Shown one piece after another: positions 27,677 through 36,607 of a stretch of 64,000 bases of DNA (positions are counted from its first letter, which is position 1; every line of letters begins with the position of its first letter). Origin of the DNA: Thermosynechococcaceae cyanobacterium MS004 (GTDB taxonomy: Bacteria; Cyanobacteriota; Cyanobacteriia; Thermosynechococcales; Thermosynechococcaceae); contig JAKRSB010000143.1 in the NCBI GenBank assembly GCA_022402525.1, positions 25,602 through 89,601 on the forward strand, read 5' to 3'. Below the pieces are notes generated by a model. It did not search any database, was not told the DNA's origin, and worked only from the letters and a program-made list of their open reading frames with translations. Both the position numbers and the translations under genes were made by a program.

Positions 27677-29554
27677 CTAGGCGGCTTGGGGCGGCTTGCC
27701 GGAGGGAATGGCTGCAATAAGCTGGCGCGTATAGTCCTGTTGGGGGTGCTGATAGATGCGCTCTGCGGGGCCAATCTCTTCGATTTTGCCTTGGTTCATG
27801 ACCATGATGCGATCGCTCATAAATTTGACGACGCTCAGGTCATGGGAAATAAACAGGTAGGTGAGGTTAAAGTCCTGCTGTAGCTCTTTAAGCAAGTTCA
27901 GCACCTGAGCCTGCACCGAGACATCTAAGGCCGAGACGGATTCATCGCAGACAATAAACTTAGGGTTGAGGGCGAGCGATCGCGCAATGCAGATTCGCTG
28001 CCGCTGTCCCCCAGAAAATTCGTGGGGGTAGCGCCGCATATCTTTGGGCTGTAGCCCCACCCGCTCTAATAGATAGGCCGCGCGATCGCGGAAGGTTTGC
28101 TTGGGCTGCGTGCCGCTGAGTTTAGCAAAAATCCGCATCGGCTCCATGACAATCGCCCCCACGGACATGCGCGGGTTGAGGGAACTATAGGGATCTTGAA
28201 AAATAATCTGTAGGTCTTGCCGCAGTCGGCGGAGGGCTTTACCTTCGAGCTGGGTGAGGTTTTGGCCTTCAAACCAAATCTTGCCCCCCGTTGGCTCAAT
28301 CAACCGCACCAGTGCCCGACCGAGGGTGGTTTTTCCGCAGCCCGACTCACCCACCAGCCCCAGGGTTTCGCCGGGACGCACCTGAAACGACACATCATTC
28401 ACCGCCATCACGTAGCGCTTGGCCTGTCCCAGCAGCCCACGCACCGGAAAAAAGACCTGTAAATTTTCCACCGCTAGCAGCGGGGTTTCTAGGGCAAAAG
28501 TACTCAGCCGCTGTTCCTGCTCAGCATCGGTCACTTCAATCACCGGACGGGGATGGGCGGACTCATCCTTAGCCTGAATAACCGCCTGCCCCGACCCATT
28601 GAGAACCGTTTCCATAAAGTCCGTCACGGTAGGGAGATACTTAAGGCGCTTACTGGGCTGGGGGCGGCAGGCTAGTAGGCCCTTCGTATAGGGATGCTGG
28701 GGCTGATTAAAGATTTGCTGAATGCTGCCGTACTCTACGATTTTGCCGCCATACATCACCGCCACCGTATCAGCAATTTCAGCAATAATGCCCAGGTCGT
28801 GGGATACAAAAATAATGGACATGCCCCGCTTATCCCGCAGTTCGCGCAGCAGGTCTAAAATTTTGGCCTGGACGGTGACATCCAGTGCCGTGGTGGGTTC
28901 ATCGGCAATCAGGACGGCGGGGTTGCAGGAGATGGCCATCGCAATCATGATTCGCTGGATTTGTCCCCCCGATAATTCGTGGGGATAGCGCCGCAAAAAG
29001 GACTGTTTGCGCTCATTGATCTGCCCAAGAAGCTGCCGCTCCGTTAAGACTTCTCCCTTTGCATCGGCTTCCGCCAAAATCTGGCGGTTAAGGTCTGCAT
29101 CTTCTGGAATCAGCTTAACCTCTTGTAATAGGGCGATCGCCTCTCGTCTAGCCTCTGGTTCTGAGATGGCCTTGTGCAGCAGGAGCGCTTCTGTGAGCTG
29201 GAATCCGCAGGTAAAAACCGGATTCAGAGAACTCATCGGCTCTTGAAAAATCATCGAAATGCGGCTGCCCCGATAGCGCTGAAGCTGCTTTTCTGGCAGC
29301 GCCAAAAGGTTGACCGCCGGACTGCCAAGCGCCTCAAACCAAACCTCACCGCCCACCACCTGCCCCGGCGGACTCGGCACTAGCCCCATCAAAGACAGCG
29401 CCGTGACAGATTTTCCAGACCCAGACTCGCCTACAATTCCGAGGGTTTGGCCACGGGGGAGAGTAAACGAAATATCGTCCACCGCCTTGGTAATGCCCTC
29501 TTCCCCCTGAAACTGAACCTGGAGGTTTTGCACCGCCAAGATGCTGTCTGCCAT
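27677..29554 (-). CDS. Dual-ATPase ABC protein, oligopeptide/dipeptide type
   Basis: Two nucleotide-binding domains are fused in 625 residues, the DppD+DppF or GsiA arrangement. Domain 1 has [16 protein letters not shown], a signature [11 protein letters not shown] and Walker [13 protein letters not shown]. Domain 2 has [30 protein letters not shown] and [10 protein letters not shown]. The oligopeptide-family C-terminal extension that follows each NBD is visible ([22 protein letters not shown]; the second is short). Domain 1 has an insert of ~50 residues between the Q-loop and the signature. It should energise import of peptides, nickel or glutathione-like substrates. No permease or binding protein is adjacent. 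Confidence 0.9.
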   Translation of the reverse strand: MADSILAVQNLQVQFQGEEGITKAVDDISFTLPRGQTLGIVGESGSGKSVTALSLMGLVPSPPGQVVGGEVWFEALGSPAVNLLALPEKQLQRYRGSRISMIFQEPMSSLNPVFTCGFQLTEALLLHKAISEPEARREAIALLQEVKLIPEDADLNRQILAEADAKGEVLTERQLLGQINERKQSFLRRYPHELSGGQIQRIMIAMAISCNPAVLIADEPTTALDVTVQAKILDLLRELRDKRGMSIIFVSHDLGIIAEIADTVAVMYGGKIVEYGSIQQIFNQPQHPYTKGLLACRPQPSKRLKYLPTVTDFMETVLNGSGQAVIQAKDESAHPRPVIEVTDAEQEQRLSTFALETPLLAVENLQVFFPVRGLLGQAKRYVMAVNDVSFQVRPGETLGLVGESGCGKTTLGRALVRLIEPTGGKIWFEGQNLTQLEGKALRRLRQDLQIIFQDPYSSLNPRMSVGAIVMEPMRIFAKLSGTQPKQTFRDRAAYLLERVGLQPKDMRRYPHEFSGGQRQRICIARSLALNPKFIVCDESVSALDVSVQAQVLNLLKELQQDFNLTYLFISHDLSVVKFMSDRIMVMNQGKIEEIGPAERIYQHPQQDYTRQLIAAIPSGKPPQAA

Positions 29555-29830
29555 GCCCTTATCCTCATGAACTGCCCGTTGCTCGACCAGCGTTAAGCCT
29601 CATTGGCGAAATGAACACTTAAACGGCAAAGATGGGTAATATAAGCGAGATCTTAGCAGGTGTTTTTACGGGAAACATGCTCGCGCTCATTGAGCGTGAT
29701 ACGGCCACAACGCTTGCCCCTTGCGTGCCTAATCCTCATTTTCTACGCCGCAGCCTAACGCTGGGAAGGGTCTACCAGTCTTCTCAAACCGTAAATCCAT
29801 ATACTGAAGCTTGTTTAAATCTATACAGTC

Positions 29831-30778
29831 TTGAGGGATGACTCACTGAATCAGGGTACTTTAGAGACGCAATACTTCAGAGACGGGATCTTCGGGTGGG
29901 GAACAAGCATGATCAGTGGCCTATTTCAGCTTGGTATTGTGCAATCTTGGGTCAACACCTTAGGGCGCTTACCTGCCGCCATCATGCTGGGTCTTAGCCT
30001 GTTCCTGACGCTGGGGCTGGGCATCCTTCAGGTTTGGCTGGTGCCTCCAGAGCTGTCGCTCTCTGTGATTTATCTGCTGCCCATTGCGATCGCCACGTGG
30101 TTCGTGGGGGCAAAGCCTGGACAATTCCTCGCGTTTCTGAGTGCTGGAGCCACCTATTGTGCACTCTTGCTGCGAGACATCCCGATGGTGAGTGCCATAT
30201 GGAATACGGCCGTCCTGTGGATCACTGCGGCGATCGTGGCTGAGCTGCTGCACTGGGTTAAGACGACCACCGAAGTCGGCAAACAGTTAAGCCGCATTGA
30301 TAGCGCAACGGGTGCCATCAACCGTCGCTTTTTTATGGAGTTACTCGAGGCTGAATATAGTCGATCAGAGCGGTACCGCTTTGCCCTCACCATTGTCCAC
30401 ATTCACCTTGAAAACTGGAGTGACTTAAAAAAACAGCTAGGGCACCAATCCAGCAACGAACTGCTCTATCAGTTTGTAGGACAGTTAAGTGATACCCTCC
30501 GCGCTAATGACGTGGTGGCTCGGCTTGGGGACGCTGACTTTGTGCTCTTGCTCCCCCAAACCAATGATGTTCAGGCGCAGCAGCTTTTTACCAGACTTCA
30601 GCCTCACATGAAAGCAGCGATCGCCTCTGACACCATTCCGCTTCAGTACAGCATCGGCGTAACCACCTTTCTAGAAATGCCGGAAACCTTAGAAGAACTG
30701 ATGGAGCTAACTGAAAAGCTTTCAGAGTCCCTAAAGTCCCACGGCAAAAATCACTTGGAATATCAGGTGTTTCCTTAG
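29831..30778 (+). CDS. Membrane GGDEF-domain protein with degenerate active site
   Basis: A 315-residue protein with four hydrophobic segments (about 48-71, 76-93, 98-115 and 121-141) followed by a GGDEF domain (about 155-312). SRIDSATGAINRRFF corresponds to the usual DxLTGLxNRR start. The signature is LGDADF (232-237) in place of GGDEF/GGEEF, so diguanylate cyclase activity is doubtful. The product-binding I-site RxxD is kept (RAND, 224-227), five residues before the signature as in active enzymes. It may act as a cyclic di-GMP receptor or be inactive (inference). The start could also be Met27. Confidence 0.8.
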   Translation: MRDDSLNQGTLETQYFRDGIFGWGTSMISGLFQLGIVQSWVNTLGRLPAAIMLGLSLFLTLGLGILQVWLVPPELSLSVIYLLPIAIATWFVGAKPGQFLAFLSAGATYCALLLRDIPMVSAIWNTAVLWITAAIVAELLHWVKTTTEVGKQLSRIDSATGAINRRFFMELLEAEYSRSERYRFALTIVHIHLENWSDLKKQLGHQSSNELLYQFVGQLSDTLRANDVVARLGDADFVLLLPQTNDVQAQQLFTRLQPHMKAAIASDTIPLQYSIGVTTFLEMPETLEELMELTEKLSESLKSHGKNHLEYQVFP

Positions 30779-30886
30779 CGTTTTAAGGCTGCACGGAATC
30801 GACCATCATTCTGTTGGACAGCTTCTGGTGGGTGCGCTCCACAATTTGCAATAACAACCTTGCAATAACAACCTTGCAATAACGAC

Positions 30887-32077
30887 CTATGGTCGTGGCG
30901 GAGACAGCTTTGGAAACCAGTCTTCAACGACGCTGATTGGAAATCCTAGATAAACCTTACCCTTGGGCTGATCCGACACCAGTAATTTCGCATCCAGCAA
31001 GGCCTTCAGGACAGTACGAGCCTGCCTCTCCTGATAGCCCGTAATCGATCCTGCTTGACCGCGCTCAAATTCATCAAAAATCAAAGCTTCTCGCAACAGA
31101 GAAAATGAACCCTTGGGCAACCGCTTCCCTAGAACTTCGCCCGCAATATGTCGCTCTATGCGCCGCAACAGTTCACCAGGCTCCAGTAAAGACTGCATAA
31201 ACTCGACCTGATCAATGCAGGTCTCCAGAAAAAATTCACAGAAGCTTTTCAACGCCTTAGCGCTGAGGTTCCCTCGACCATCCAAATCATTCCATCTTTG
31301 TCGATCTGCTGCCATCAGTAATGCTTTATAGTCCTGTACTCTGCGAGCAAGTCCCCGCGAGACAGACCACAAGCCGCTACCAATGCCAATACTTTTTAGA
31401 TAAGCATGGGAAAGTAGCCGTACCACACGGCCATTCCCGTCTAAGAAGGGATGAATCCATAGCAATCGATGATGGGCTGCTGCTGCTGCGACAACTTGGC
31501 GGAGCCGCGATAGTCGGCTGGGCTGATAGGCTTCAGAAAATCGGTTTAGGAACCGTGGCAGCGCGCCTGCACTGGGTGGAATATGCTGCCCCACGCAAAC
31601 TAAAGTGGTTCTCAACTCGCCTGGTATTACCTTAAGCCGATTCCCTGTCTCTGGATTTTCAGCCCACAGCATCTCATCCGGTAAACGTGAGCAAAAGGCT
31701 TCATGGAGCCAAGTCACGTACTCTACTGAGACAATATCCTCTGGCCCTTGGCCTTCATCAATCATGGCCTGCACTTCAATATGCGATCGCGCCTCCAACT
31801 GGAGACAGCGCTTCCTAAAATCTTGAGAATAGTCTCCCGCTAGTGCCCGATCAATGTCGACTGGATGCGTATTGTGTCCCTCTATCAAGTTGCTGTAATA
31901 GCAGTTCATAGAGCGTACCAGTGAGCTCATCGACTGACGGACTCTCGGCTTAACCTGATGATTCAAAGCGCTAGCCTTTTCAGCGAGCTGCATCGATAAA
32001 TCCTCTAATCTGCGATCGCCTTCTGCTGGCATCATAGGCTCTAGCAGGGTAATCCACTCTCCATCATCTGCAAGCAT
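30887..32077 (-). CDS. Fic-family protein with N-terminal inhibitory motif
   Basis: A 396-residue Fic protein. The core motif HPFLDGNGRVVR (209-220) matches HPFx[D/E]GNGRxxR, with the catalytic His intact, so AMP (or other nucleotide) transfer to a hydroxyl side chain is expected. The N-terminal helical region holds SNLIEG (62-67), the [S/T]xxxE[G/N] inhibitory motif whose Glu blocks productive ATP binding in class II Fic proteins. This explains the lack of a separate antitoxin gene. The C-terminal ~70 residues (SITGYQERQARTVLKALLDAKLL) resemble a winged helix. The target protein is unknown. Confidence 0.9.
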   Translation of the reverse strand: MLADDGEWITLLEPMMPAEGDRRLEDLSMQLAEKASALNHQVKPRVRQSMSSLVRSMNCYYSNLIEGHNTHPVDIDRALAGDYSQDFRKRCLQLEARSHIEVQAMIDEGQGPEDIVSVEYVTWLHEAFCSRLPDEMLWAENPETGNRLKVIPGELRTTLVCVGQHIPPSAGALPRFLNRFSEAYQPSRLSRLRQVVAAAAAHHRLLWIHPFLDGNGRVVRLLSHAYLKSIGIGSGLWSVSRGLARRVQDYKALLMAADRQRWNDLDGRGNLSAKALKSFCEFFLETCIDQVEFMQSLLEPGELLRRIERHIAGEVLGKRLPKGSFSLLREALIFDEFERGQAGSITGYQERQARTVLKALLDAKLLVSDQPKGKVYLGFPISVVEDWFPKLSPPRP

Positions 32078-32286
32078 TTTGCCGATCTATATAATCCCTA
32101 TATTTATCTTATGTCAAGAACTATAGGTTATTTGCTTTCTAAATTTTGCCGATCTTTTTGCCGATCTTTTTGCTGATCTGAACCTCAGCGATTGTCAAGA
32201 AACAAACGGAAACATGGGCGTCACTTTAGGATGGGTGGGGCTTGTTGTATGGGACTTGTTGTATGGGCAGCGCTTGAATTTTGACC

Positions 32287-33225
32287 TTAATTTTGATGGT
32301 TGTTGCTGCTGTAGTGGATCCTGGCCCCCGCCCACATCAGTTTTTCCCGCAAGGTTTGGTAGTAAGAATAGTCTTCGCGGAGCAAAATAAATCGGGCTTG
32401 AGCTTCGGCAACACTGACGTCTATGCGCTGCCCTGGCCAGATTGACGTGGCTAAAACACCATCCATCCAAAGTTTGGTGCTCAATTCACGGTCTTCTAGG
32501 GGCCAAATACTCACCACAGAACCAGCGGGCAGCACAACCGGACGACTGGATAGACTGAGCGGACAAATGGGCGTGACAATCATGGCATTCATGCCGGGAT
32601 GCACAATGGGGCCATTGGCGGCGAGGGTATAGCAGGTCGAACCTGTTGGCGTAGACACCAGTAAGCCATCCCCTTGGTACTGATCGACCACCGCCCCATC
32701 GATCGCCAGTTCCAAAATGGAGGTGATCATGCGATCTGCGGAAGCGGGCTTTACGCACATTTCATTGAGCGCCAGATACACTGGTTCCGAGGCATCTACG
32801 GAGGCTGTGCCGTCCTTAATATTTACAGAATCAACCAAAGTGGCTTTCAGCATCATGCGCTGCTGCATAGCGTAGCGATCGGACTGTAGCCGCTGCCAAA
32901 CGGTTTCCGTATCCTGAAAGATTTCAAAGGGTTCAGTCAAAAAGCCTAAATGCCCTCCGACGTTTACCGCCAAAATGGGGATGCCCTCTGGGGCTAAATG
33001 TCTGGCCGCTGCAAGGGCTGTGCCGTCCCCACCAAGGACGATTGCCAGGTCAATGGGCTGGGTTGCAGAAGCTAAAAAAACGGGAAACGGATTGTCTTTA
33101 TAGCCACTGGGGCCAAGCAAAATGTGGCAGCCTTTTGCCTCTAGCTGTCGCGCACAGGTTTCAGCCCAACGCTTACTGAGTTTATCCCGAGCCTTATATA
33201 CAATAATGACCTGATTCAGATTCAC
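32287..33225 (-). CDS. nadK: NAD kinase
   Basis: A 312-residue NAD(+) kinase making NADP+ from NAD+ and ATP. The phosphate-donor loop is LGGDGTALAAAR. The NE motif (LALNEMCVKPAS) and DGLLVSTPTGSTCYTLAANGPIVHP are diagnostic. Cyanobacteria generally carry two paralogues; which one this is cannot be told here. The residues after DVSVAEAQARFILLRED are a normal C-terminus. It lies between the Fic gene and a dehydrogenase gene on the same strand. Confidence 0.95.
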   Translation of the reverse strand: MNLNQVIIVYKARDKLSKRWAETCARQLEAKGCHILLGPSGYKDNPFPVFLASATQPIDLAIVLGGDGTALAAARHLAPEGIPILAVNVGGHLGFLTEPFEIFQDTETVWQRLQSDRYAMQQRMMLKATLVDSVNIKDGTASVDASEPVYLALNEMCVKPASADRMITSILELAIDGAVVDQYQGDGLLVSTPTGSTCYTLAANGPIVHPGMNAMIVTPICPLSLSSRPVVLPAGSVVSIWPLEDRELSTKLWMDGVLATSIWPGQRIDVSVAEAQARFILLREDYSYYQTLREKLMWAGARIHYSSNNHQN

Positions 33226-33298
33226 TAGAATTCTCTGGATGCGGTGGTTGGGTGATGGGAGGCGATCGCTCAGGATGCCCTGATCGATCAGAATGCGC

Positions 33299-34303
33299 CT
33301 AAGAATGTCCTTGAAGATGCACTTGATTTAGACTCGGCTTTCCCTGCTCAAAGTCTGTAATATTAGCCAACGTTGTCTCTGCGATATTGGTCAGTGCGTT
33401 GCGGGTAAAGAAGGCTTGATGGGCCGTGATCAGGACATTGGGGAAGGATTGTAGGATCTGAAAGGTATCGTCTTGAATAATGGTGTCCGATAAATCTTCA
33501 AAAAATAGCGCCTCTTCCTGCTCGTAGACGTCAATGCCAAGATAGCCAATGGTGCCAGACTTTATCGCCTCAATCACGGCCTGGGTATCGAGTAACCCGC
33601 CCCGACTGGTGTTGATCAGCATTGCACCGGACTTAAAGTGGTTCAGGGATTCGGCATTCACCAAATGGTGGGTTTGGGGCAGAAGAGGACAGTGGAGCGA
33701 TACCACATCAGACTGGGCAAACAGCGTTGAGAGCGCCACGTACTCTACCCCTAGCGCCTCGCAGTGGGCATTGGGCTGTACATCGTAGGCCAGTAGCCGA
33801 CAGCCAAAACCCTGCATAATTTGAGCAAAGCACTGTCCAATTTTGCCCGTGCCTACAATGCCCACCGTGGCGCTATGCAGGTCAAAGCCCATCAGCCCTT
33901 CCAAAGAAAAATTGTCGTCGCGCACACGATTATAGGCGCGATAAATTTTGCGGTTGAGTGCCAAAATCAGCGCAACGGCATGTTCGGCGACGGCGTAGGG
34001 GGAGTAGGCCGGCACGCGGACGACCGTTAGCCCCCTGGCCGCAGCAGCCTGGAGATCCACATGGTTGAACCCTGCAGACCGCAGCACAATGAGCTGCACA
34101 CCGTAGTCCGCGATCGCCTGGATGACCGCTGCATCCAGGGTGTCGTTAATAAAGACACAGACGGCCTGAGATCCTGCGGCTAGGGCAGCGGTTACCGTCG
34201 TCAATCTTGGCTCCAAGAAAACTAACTCATGGCCGTGGCCAAGGTTTGCCGCTGCCAAAAACTGTCGATCGTAGGACTTTGTACTAAAGACAGCAACTTT
34301 CAT
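33299..34303 (-). CDS. D-lactate dehydrogenase-type 2-hydroxyacid dehydrogenase
   Basis: An NAD-dependent D-2-hydroxyacid dehydrogenase of 334 residues from MKVAVFSTKSYDRQF. The Rossmann motif is GIVGTGKIGQCFAQIM. The catalytic Arg is in NTSRGGLLDT, Glu in GIDVYEQEE and His in ITAHQAFFT. The N-terminal FSTKSYDRQFL is characteristic of the LdhA/D-lactate subgroup, so pyruvate/D-lactate is the likely pair. An earlier in-frame Met at 34324 lies in a 14-bp tandem array that repeats the start region and is not taken as the start. Confidence 0.88.
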   Translation of the reverse strand: MKVAVFSTKSYDRQFLAAANLGHGHELVFLEPRLTTVTAALAAGSQAVCVFINDTLDAAVIQAIADYGVQLIVLRSAGFNHVDLQAAAARGLTVVRVPAYSPYAVAEHAVALILALNRKIYRAYNRVRDDNFSLEGLMGFDLHSATVGIVGTGKIGQCFAQIMQGFGCRLLAYDVQPNAHCEALGVEYVALSTLFAQSDVVSLHCPLLPQTHHLVNAESLNHFKSGAMLINTSRGGLLDTQAVIEAIKSGTIGYLGIDVYEQEEALFFEDLSDTIIQDDTFQILQSFPNVLITAHQAFFTRNALTNIAETTLANITDFEQGKPSLNQVHLQGHS

Positions 34304-34356
34304 TGAGCAAGTTTCATTGAGCAAGTTTCATTGAGCAGGTTTCATTGAGCGAGCTT
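34301..34356. repeat. 14-bp tandem array containing the start codon, 4 copies
   Basis: The unit cattgagcaagttt is at 34301, 34315, 34329 and 34343 with one or two changes. On the minus strand each copy supplies an ATG preceded by the same bases. The innermost ATG is the dehydrogenase start. Because 14 is not a multiple of three, the upstream ATGs fall in shifting frames. Confidence 0.85.
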
Positions 34357-34378
34357 CCCAGGGTTGTTGAACTTCAGA

Positions 34379-35554
34379 CTATTTGCCAAACCCTTTACCG
34401 CGCTGGGGAGACGCAAGAGTGAGACAGTTTTCAATCTGCGATCGCAATTTATCGTGGTCGAGATCTTGACCGATCAGCACGAGCTGATTTTTAGGCTCTC
34501 CTCTCCAGTCTTCGTCATCTAGAGAAAACCGCTTACCGCTCAGGTGAAAGACATGGCGCTTCGGGCTTTCCTCAAACCAGAGAATCCCCTTCGCCCGAAA
34601 CACGTTGGCAGGCATCTGCTCGTCTAGGAAATGCTGGAATTTCTTAACCGAAAACGGGCGATCGCTCGCAAAGGAAAGAGACGTAAACCCATCCATTTCT
34701 AAATGATCGCTATGGGCATGCCCGTGATGATCATGGGCATGGTGATCATGGGCATGGTGATCGTGTCCATCATGCTCGCAATGACCGTGGTCGTGATCGC
34801 AGGCACTATGGTCATGGGCATCCGCTTCAGCATGGTGGTCATGGTGGTCATGACTATGATCGGCATGGGCTTCATCCTTGTGCTCCTCTGCCTCAAAATA
34901 CTTGTCCGTCTCAAATAGACCGACGCTCAGCACTAGGGGCAACGACACCTTACCCTGGATACTCCGCAGCATTCTTGTCCCTGGACGCATCTCCCGGATA
35001 CGCACTTCAAGTAAATCCAAGTCCGCCTCATCCACCAAATCTGCCTTATTCAGCACAATGATGTCTGCGTAGGCAATTTGGTTTTCAGCCGCCTGACTGT
35101 TGAACAAATCAAGGCTAAAGTTTTCGGCATCCACCATCGTCACAATGGAGTCAAGACGGGTGAGATCCCGCAAATCTGTTCCCAAAAACGTCAGCGCCAC
35201 GGGCAGCGGATCGGCTAACCCAGTGGTTTCTACCACCAAGTAATCAATTTTTTCAGGACGCTCCAAGACCTTATAGACCGCATTCACCAAGTCGTTGTTG
35301 ATAGTGCAGCAGATGCAGCCATTGCTCAGCTCCACCATGTCTTCGCCCGTGGTGACCAGCAGTTCGTTATCAATGCCAATTTCACCAAACTCATTCACCA
35401 AGACCGCTGTTTTTAGGCCTTCTTGATTACTCAAAATGTGGTTAAGCAGCGTTGTCTTACCGCTACCCAGAAACCCCGTAATAATCGTGACGGGGATGCC
35501 GCGCTTTTCAGCATTCATAGATAGGGAAGAAGGATGAACCGTCGTATTCGTCAT
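34379..35554 (-). CDS. CobW/COG0523 GTPase with histidine-rich metal-binding region
   Basis: A G3E-family GTPase of 391 residues. Walker A is GFLGSGKT (27-34), the family CxCC motif is CICC (80-83), and NKADL is the base-recognition motif. A His/Asp-rich region at about 218-290 (many HDHHDHHA-type units) would bind several Zn or other transition-metal ions. The C-terminal CobW_C domain contains FRAKGILWFEESPKRHVFHLSGKR. Such proteins act as metal insertases or metallochaperones, often for zinc. A perfect 16-bp palindrome lies 104 nt upstream. No client gene is adjacent. Confidence 0.92.
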   Translation of the reverse strand: MTNTTVHPSSLSMNAEKRGIPVTIITGFLGSGKTTLLNHILSNQEGLKTAVLVNEFGEIGIDNELLVTTGEDMVELSNGCICCTINNDLVNAVYKVLERPEKIDYLVVETTGLADPLPVALTFLGTDLRDLTRLDSIVTMVDAENFSLDLFNSQAAENQIAYADIIVLNKADLVDEADLDLLEVRIREMRPGTRMLRSIQGKVSLPLVLSVGLFETDKYFEAEEHKDEAHADHSHDHHDHHAEADAHDHSACDHDHGHCEHDGHDHHAHDHHAHDHHGHAHSDHLEMDGFTSLSFASDRPFSVKKFQHFLDEQMPANVFRAKGILWFEESPKRHVFHLSGKRFSLDDEDWRGEPKNQLVLIGQDLDHDKLRSQIENCLTLASPQRGKGFGK

Positions 35555-35657
35555 GCTGTTTACTCGCGTCTTCTATTGATCTAGCCCTAGCAGAACCGAC
35601 TGGCGTTGCGCCAATGCCTAAGCGGATGTTTGGCGTAAGTAAGGACTTGGGGCGCAC

Positions 35658-35673
35658 AGACTGAATTCAGTCT
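35658..35673. promoter_or_regulatory. Perfect 16-bp palindrome upstream of the CobW-type gene
   Basis: AGACTGAATTCAGTCT is its own reverse complement, and GAATTC is repeated immediately after it. It lies in the intergenic stretch before the metal GTPase, and the minus-strand sequence CATAAT next to it could be a -10 element. It does not match the cyanobacterial Zur consensus I know. An operator is likely by position only. Confidence 0.45.
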
Positions 35674-35780
35674 GAATTCTATTATGCCGCACAGGCCACA
35701 CAGGTATTACGCTACGCTGAGCGGGCTGAGTACACAAACTAGATATACACAAACTGGATACGCAGACGATGCTAAAAACC

Positions 35781-36287
35781 TCAAGATCTGCGTTTGATTA
35801 AGAGCAAGCAGTTTCGCTGGTCGTTGACCGGGAGATAATCAATTTCGTTGGCAATTTTTCTGAGGAGCGCGAGTCCTCGGCCCGATTCTGCATCTATGAG
35901 GGGTGGGTCGGTATGGAGGTTCTCAAATAGGCTAAAGGGGGGGCCATAGTCCCAAATGCGCATCTCAATATGTGCGGCAAAAAAGTCAATATCAATTTCG
36001 ATAGGGGTTTCTACAGGAAGTTCCCGATGGGCATGTCGCACGACGTTCGTGAAACCCTCTGCTAAGGCGATCTGACACTGCATCCAGTCTTCGTCCGTGA
36101 CAGAGCTTTGCTCTAGGGACTGAAACCACTTCAGAATTCTTGCGAGTTCACTAAGATTGGTACTAACGTGGATGTGCTGGGTATGCGGCACGCTATCCTC
36201 AAGTCTCAAAAGAGGGTGTGGAATCTGGTCTAATGCGCTCTTGCACCAAAAGGTTCTGATTAAAGTGTTTCCATAAGGCGCTCCCAT
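35781..36287 (-). CDS. Anti-sigma factor-type serine kinase (RsbW/HATPase_c)
   Basis: A small GHKL ATPase. The N box is ALAEGFTNVVRHAH, the G1 region is RIWDYGPPFSL and the G2 region is SGRGLALLRKIANEIDY, as in RsbW/SpoIIAB kinases that bind a sigma factor or phosphorylate a STAS antagonist. From ATG 36287 the product has 168 residues; a GTG at Val33 would give the more usual ~136. The start region is duplicated: 13-bp units ending in CAT at 36262-36300. It probably works with the REC-SpoIIE phosphatase (36608) and STAS protein (38187) nearby. Confidence 0.85.
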   Translation of the reverse strand: MGAPYGNTLIRTFWCKSALDQIPHPLLRLEDSVPHTQHIHVSTNLSELARILKWFQSLEQSSVTDEDWMQCQIALAEGFTNVVRHAHRELPVETPIEIDIDFFAAHIEMRIWDYGPPFSLFENLHTDPPLIDAESGRGLALLRKIANEIDYLPVNDQRNCLLLIKRRS

Positions 36288-36300
36288 AAAGCGTTCCCAT
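36262..36300. repeat. 13-bp tandem array containing start codons, 3 copies
   Basis: The units aaagtgtttccat, aaggcgctcccat and aaagcgttcccat are consecutive (36262, 36275, 36288). Each ends in CAT, an ATG on the minus strand, so three candidate starts stand 13 nt apart in three different frames before the anti-sigma gene. Confidence 0.75.
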
Positions 36301-36607
36301 TAGGGCGCTCCAACCTAAACTACAGCATATTTAAGCCTGAGTTTACCTATCTACAGGTGTAGCAATATGCAAGTTTGAAGATTTTTTAAGGTTGATGATC
36401 TAGCGTTAAGTTTTTTTAGCTTTAGCTTAGTCAGCGTTAAGTTGTCCGCGTTAAGTTGTCCGCGTTAAATGGCCTAGCGTTAAATGGCCCAATTTTACCC
36501 TTTGACTTTACGAAGCGTTCAAAACTTGATTCAAGGCTCAATTCAGTTTCAGGCTCAATTTCAGGCTCAATGTGGTTCTAGGCTCAATATGCGGGTGAGG
36601 AGGGACA
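36301..36607. other. Intergenic region with degenerate tandem repeats
   Basis: Two arrays are visible: gcgttaagttgtcc/gcgttaaatggcc units near 36425-36490 and a tcaggctcaat-type unit near 36530-36590. The end of the gap carries gaggaggg, a strong ribosome-binding sequence, 5-6 nt before the ATG at 36608. No coding or RNA gene is seen. Confidence 0.5.

Noticed and set aside
34703..34918. Met/Val-rich frames opposite the His-rich part of the CobW gene
   Set aside because: They mirror the His/Asp codon repeats of the real gene on the other strand.
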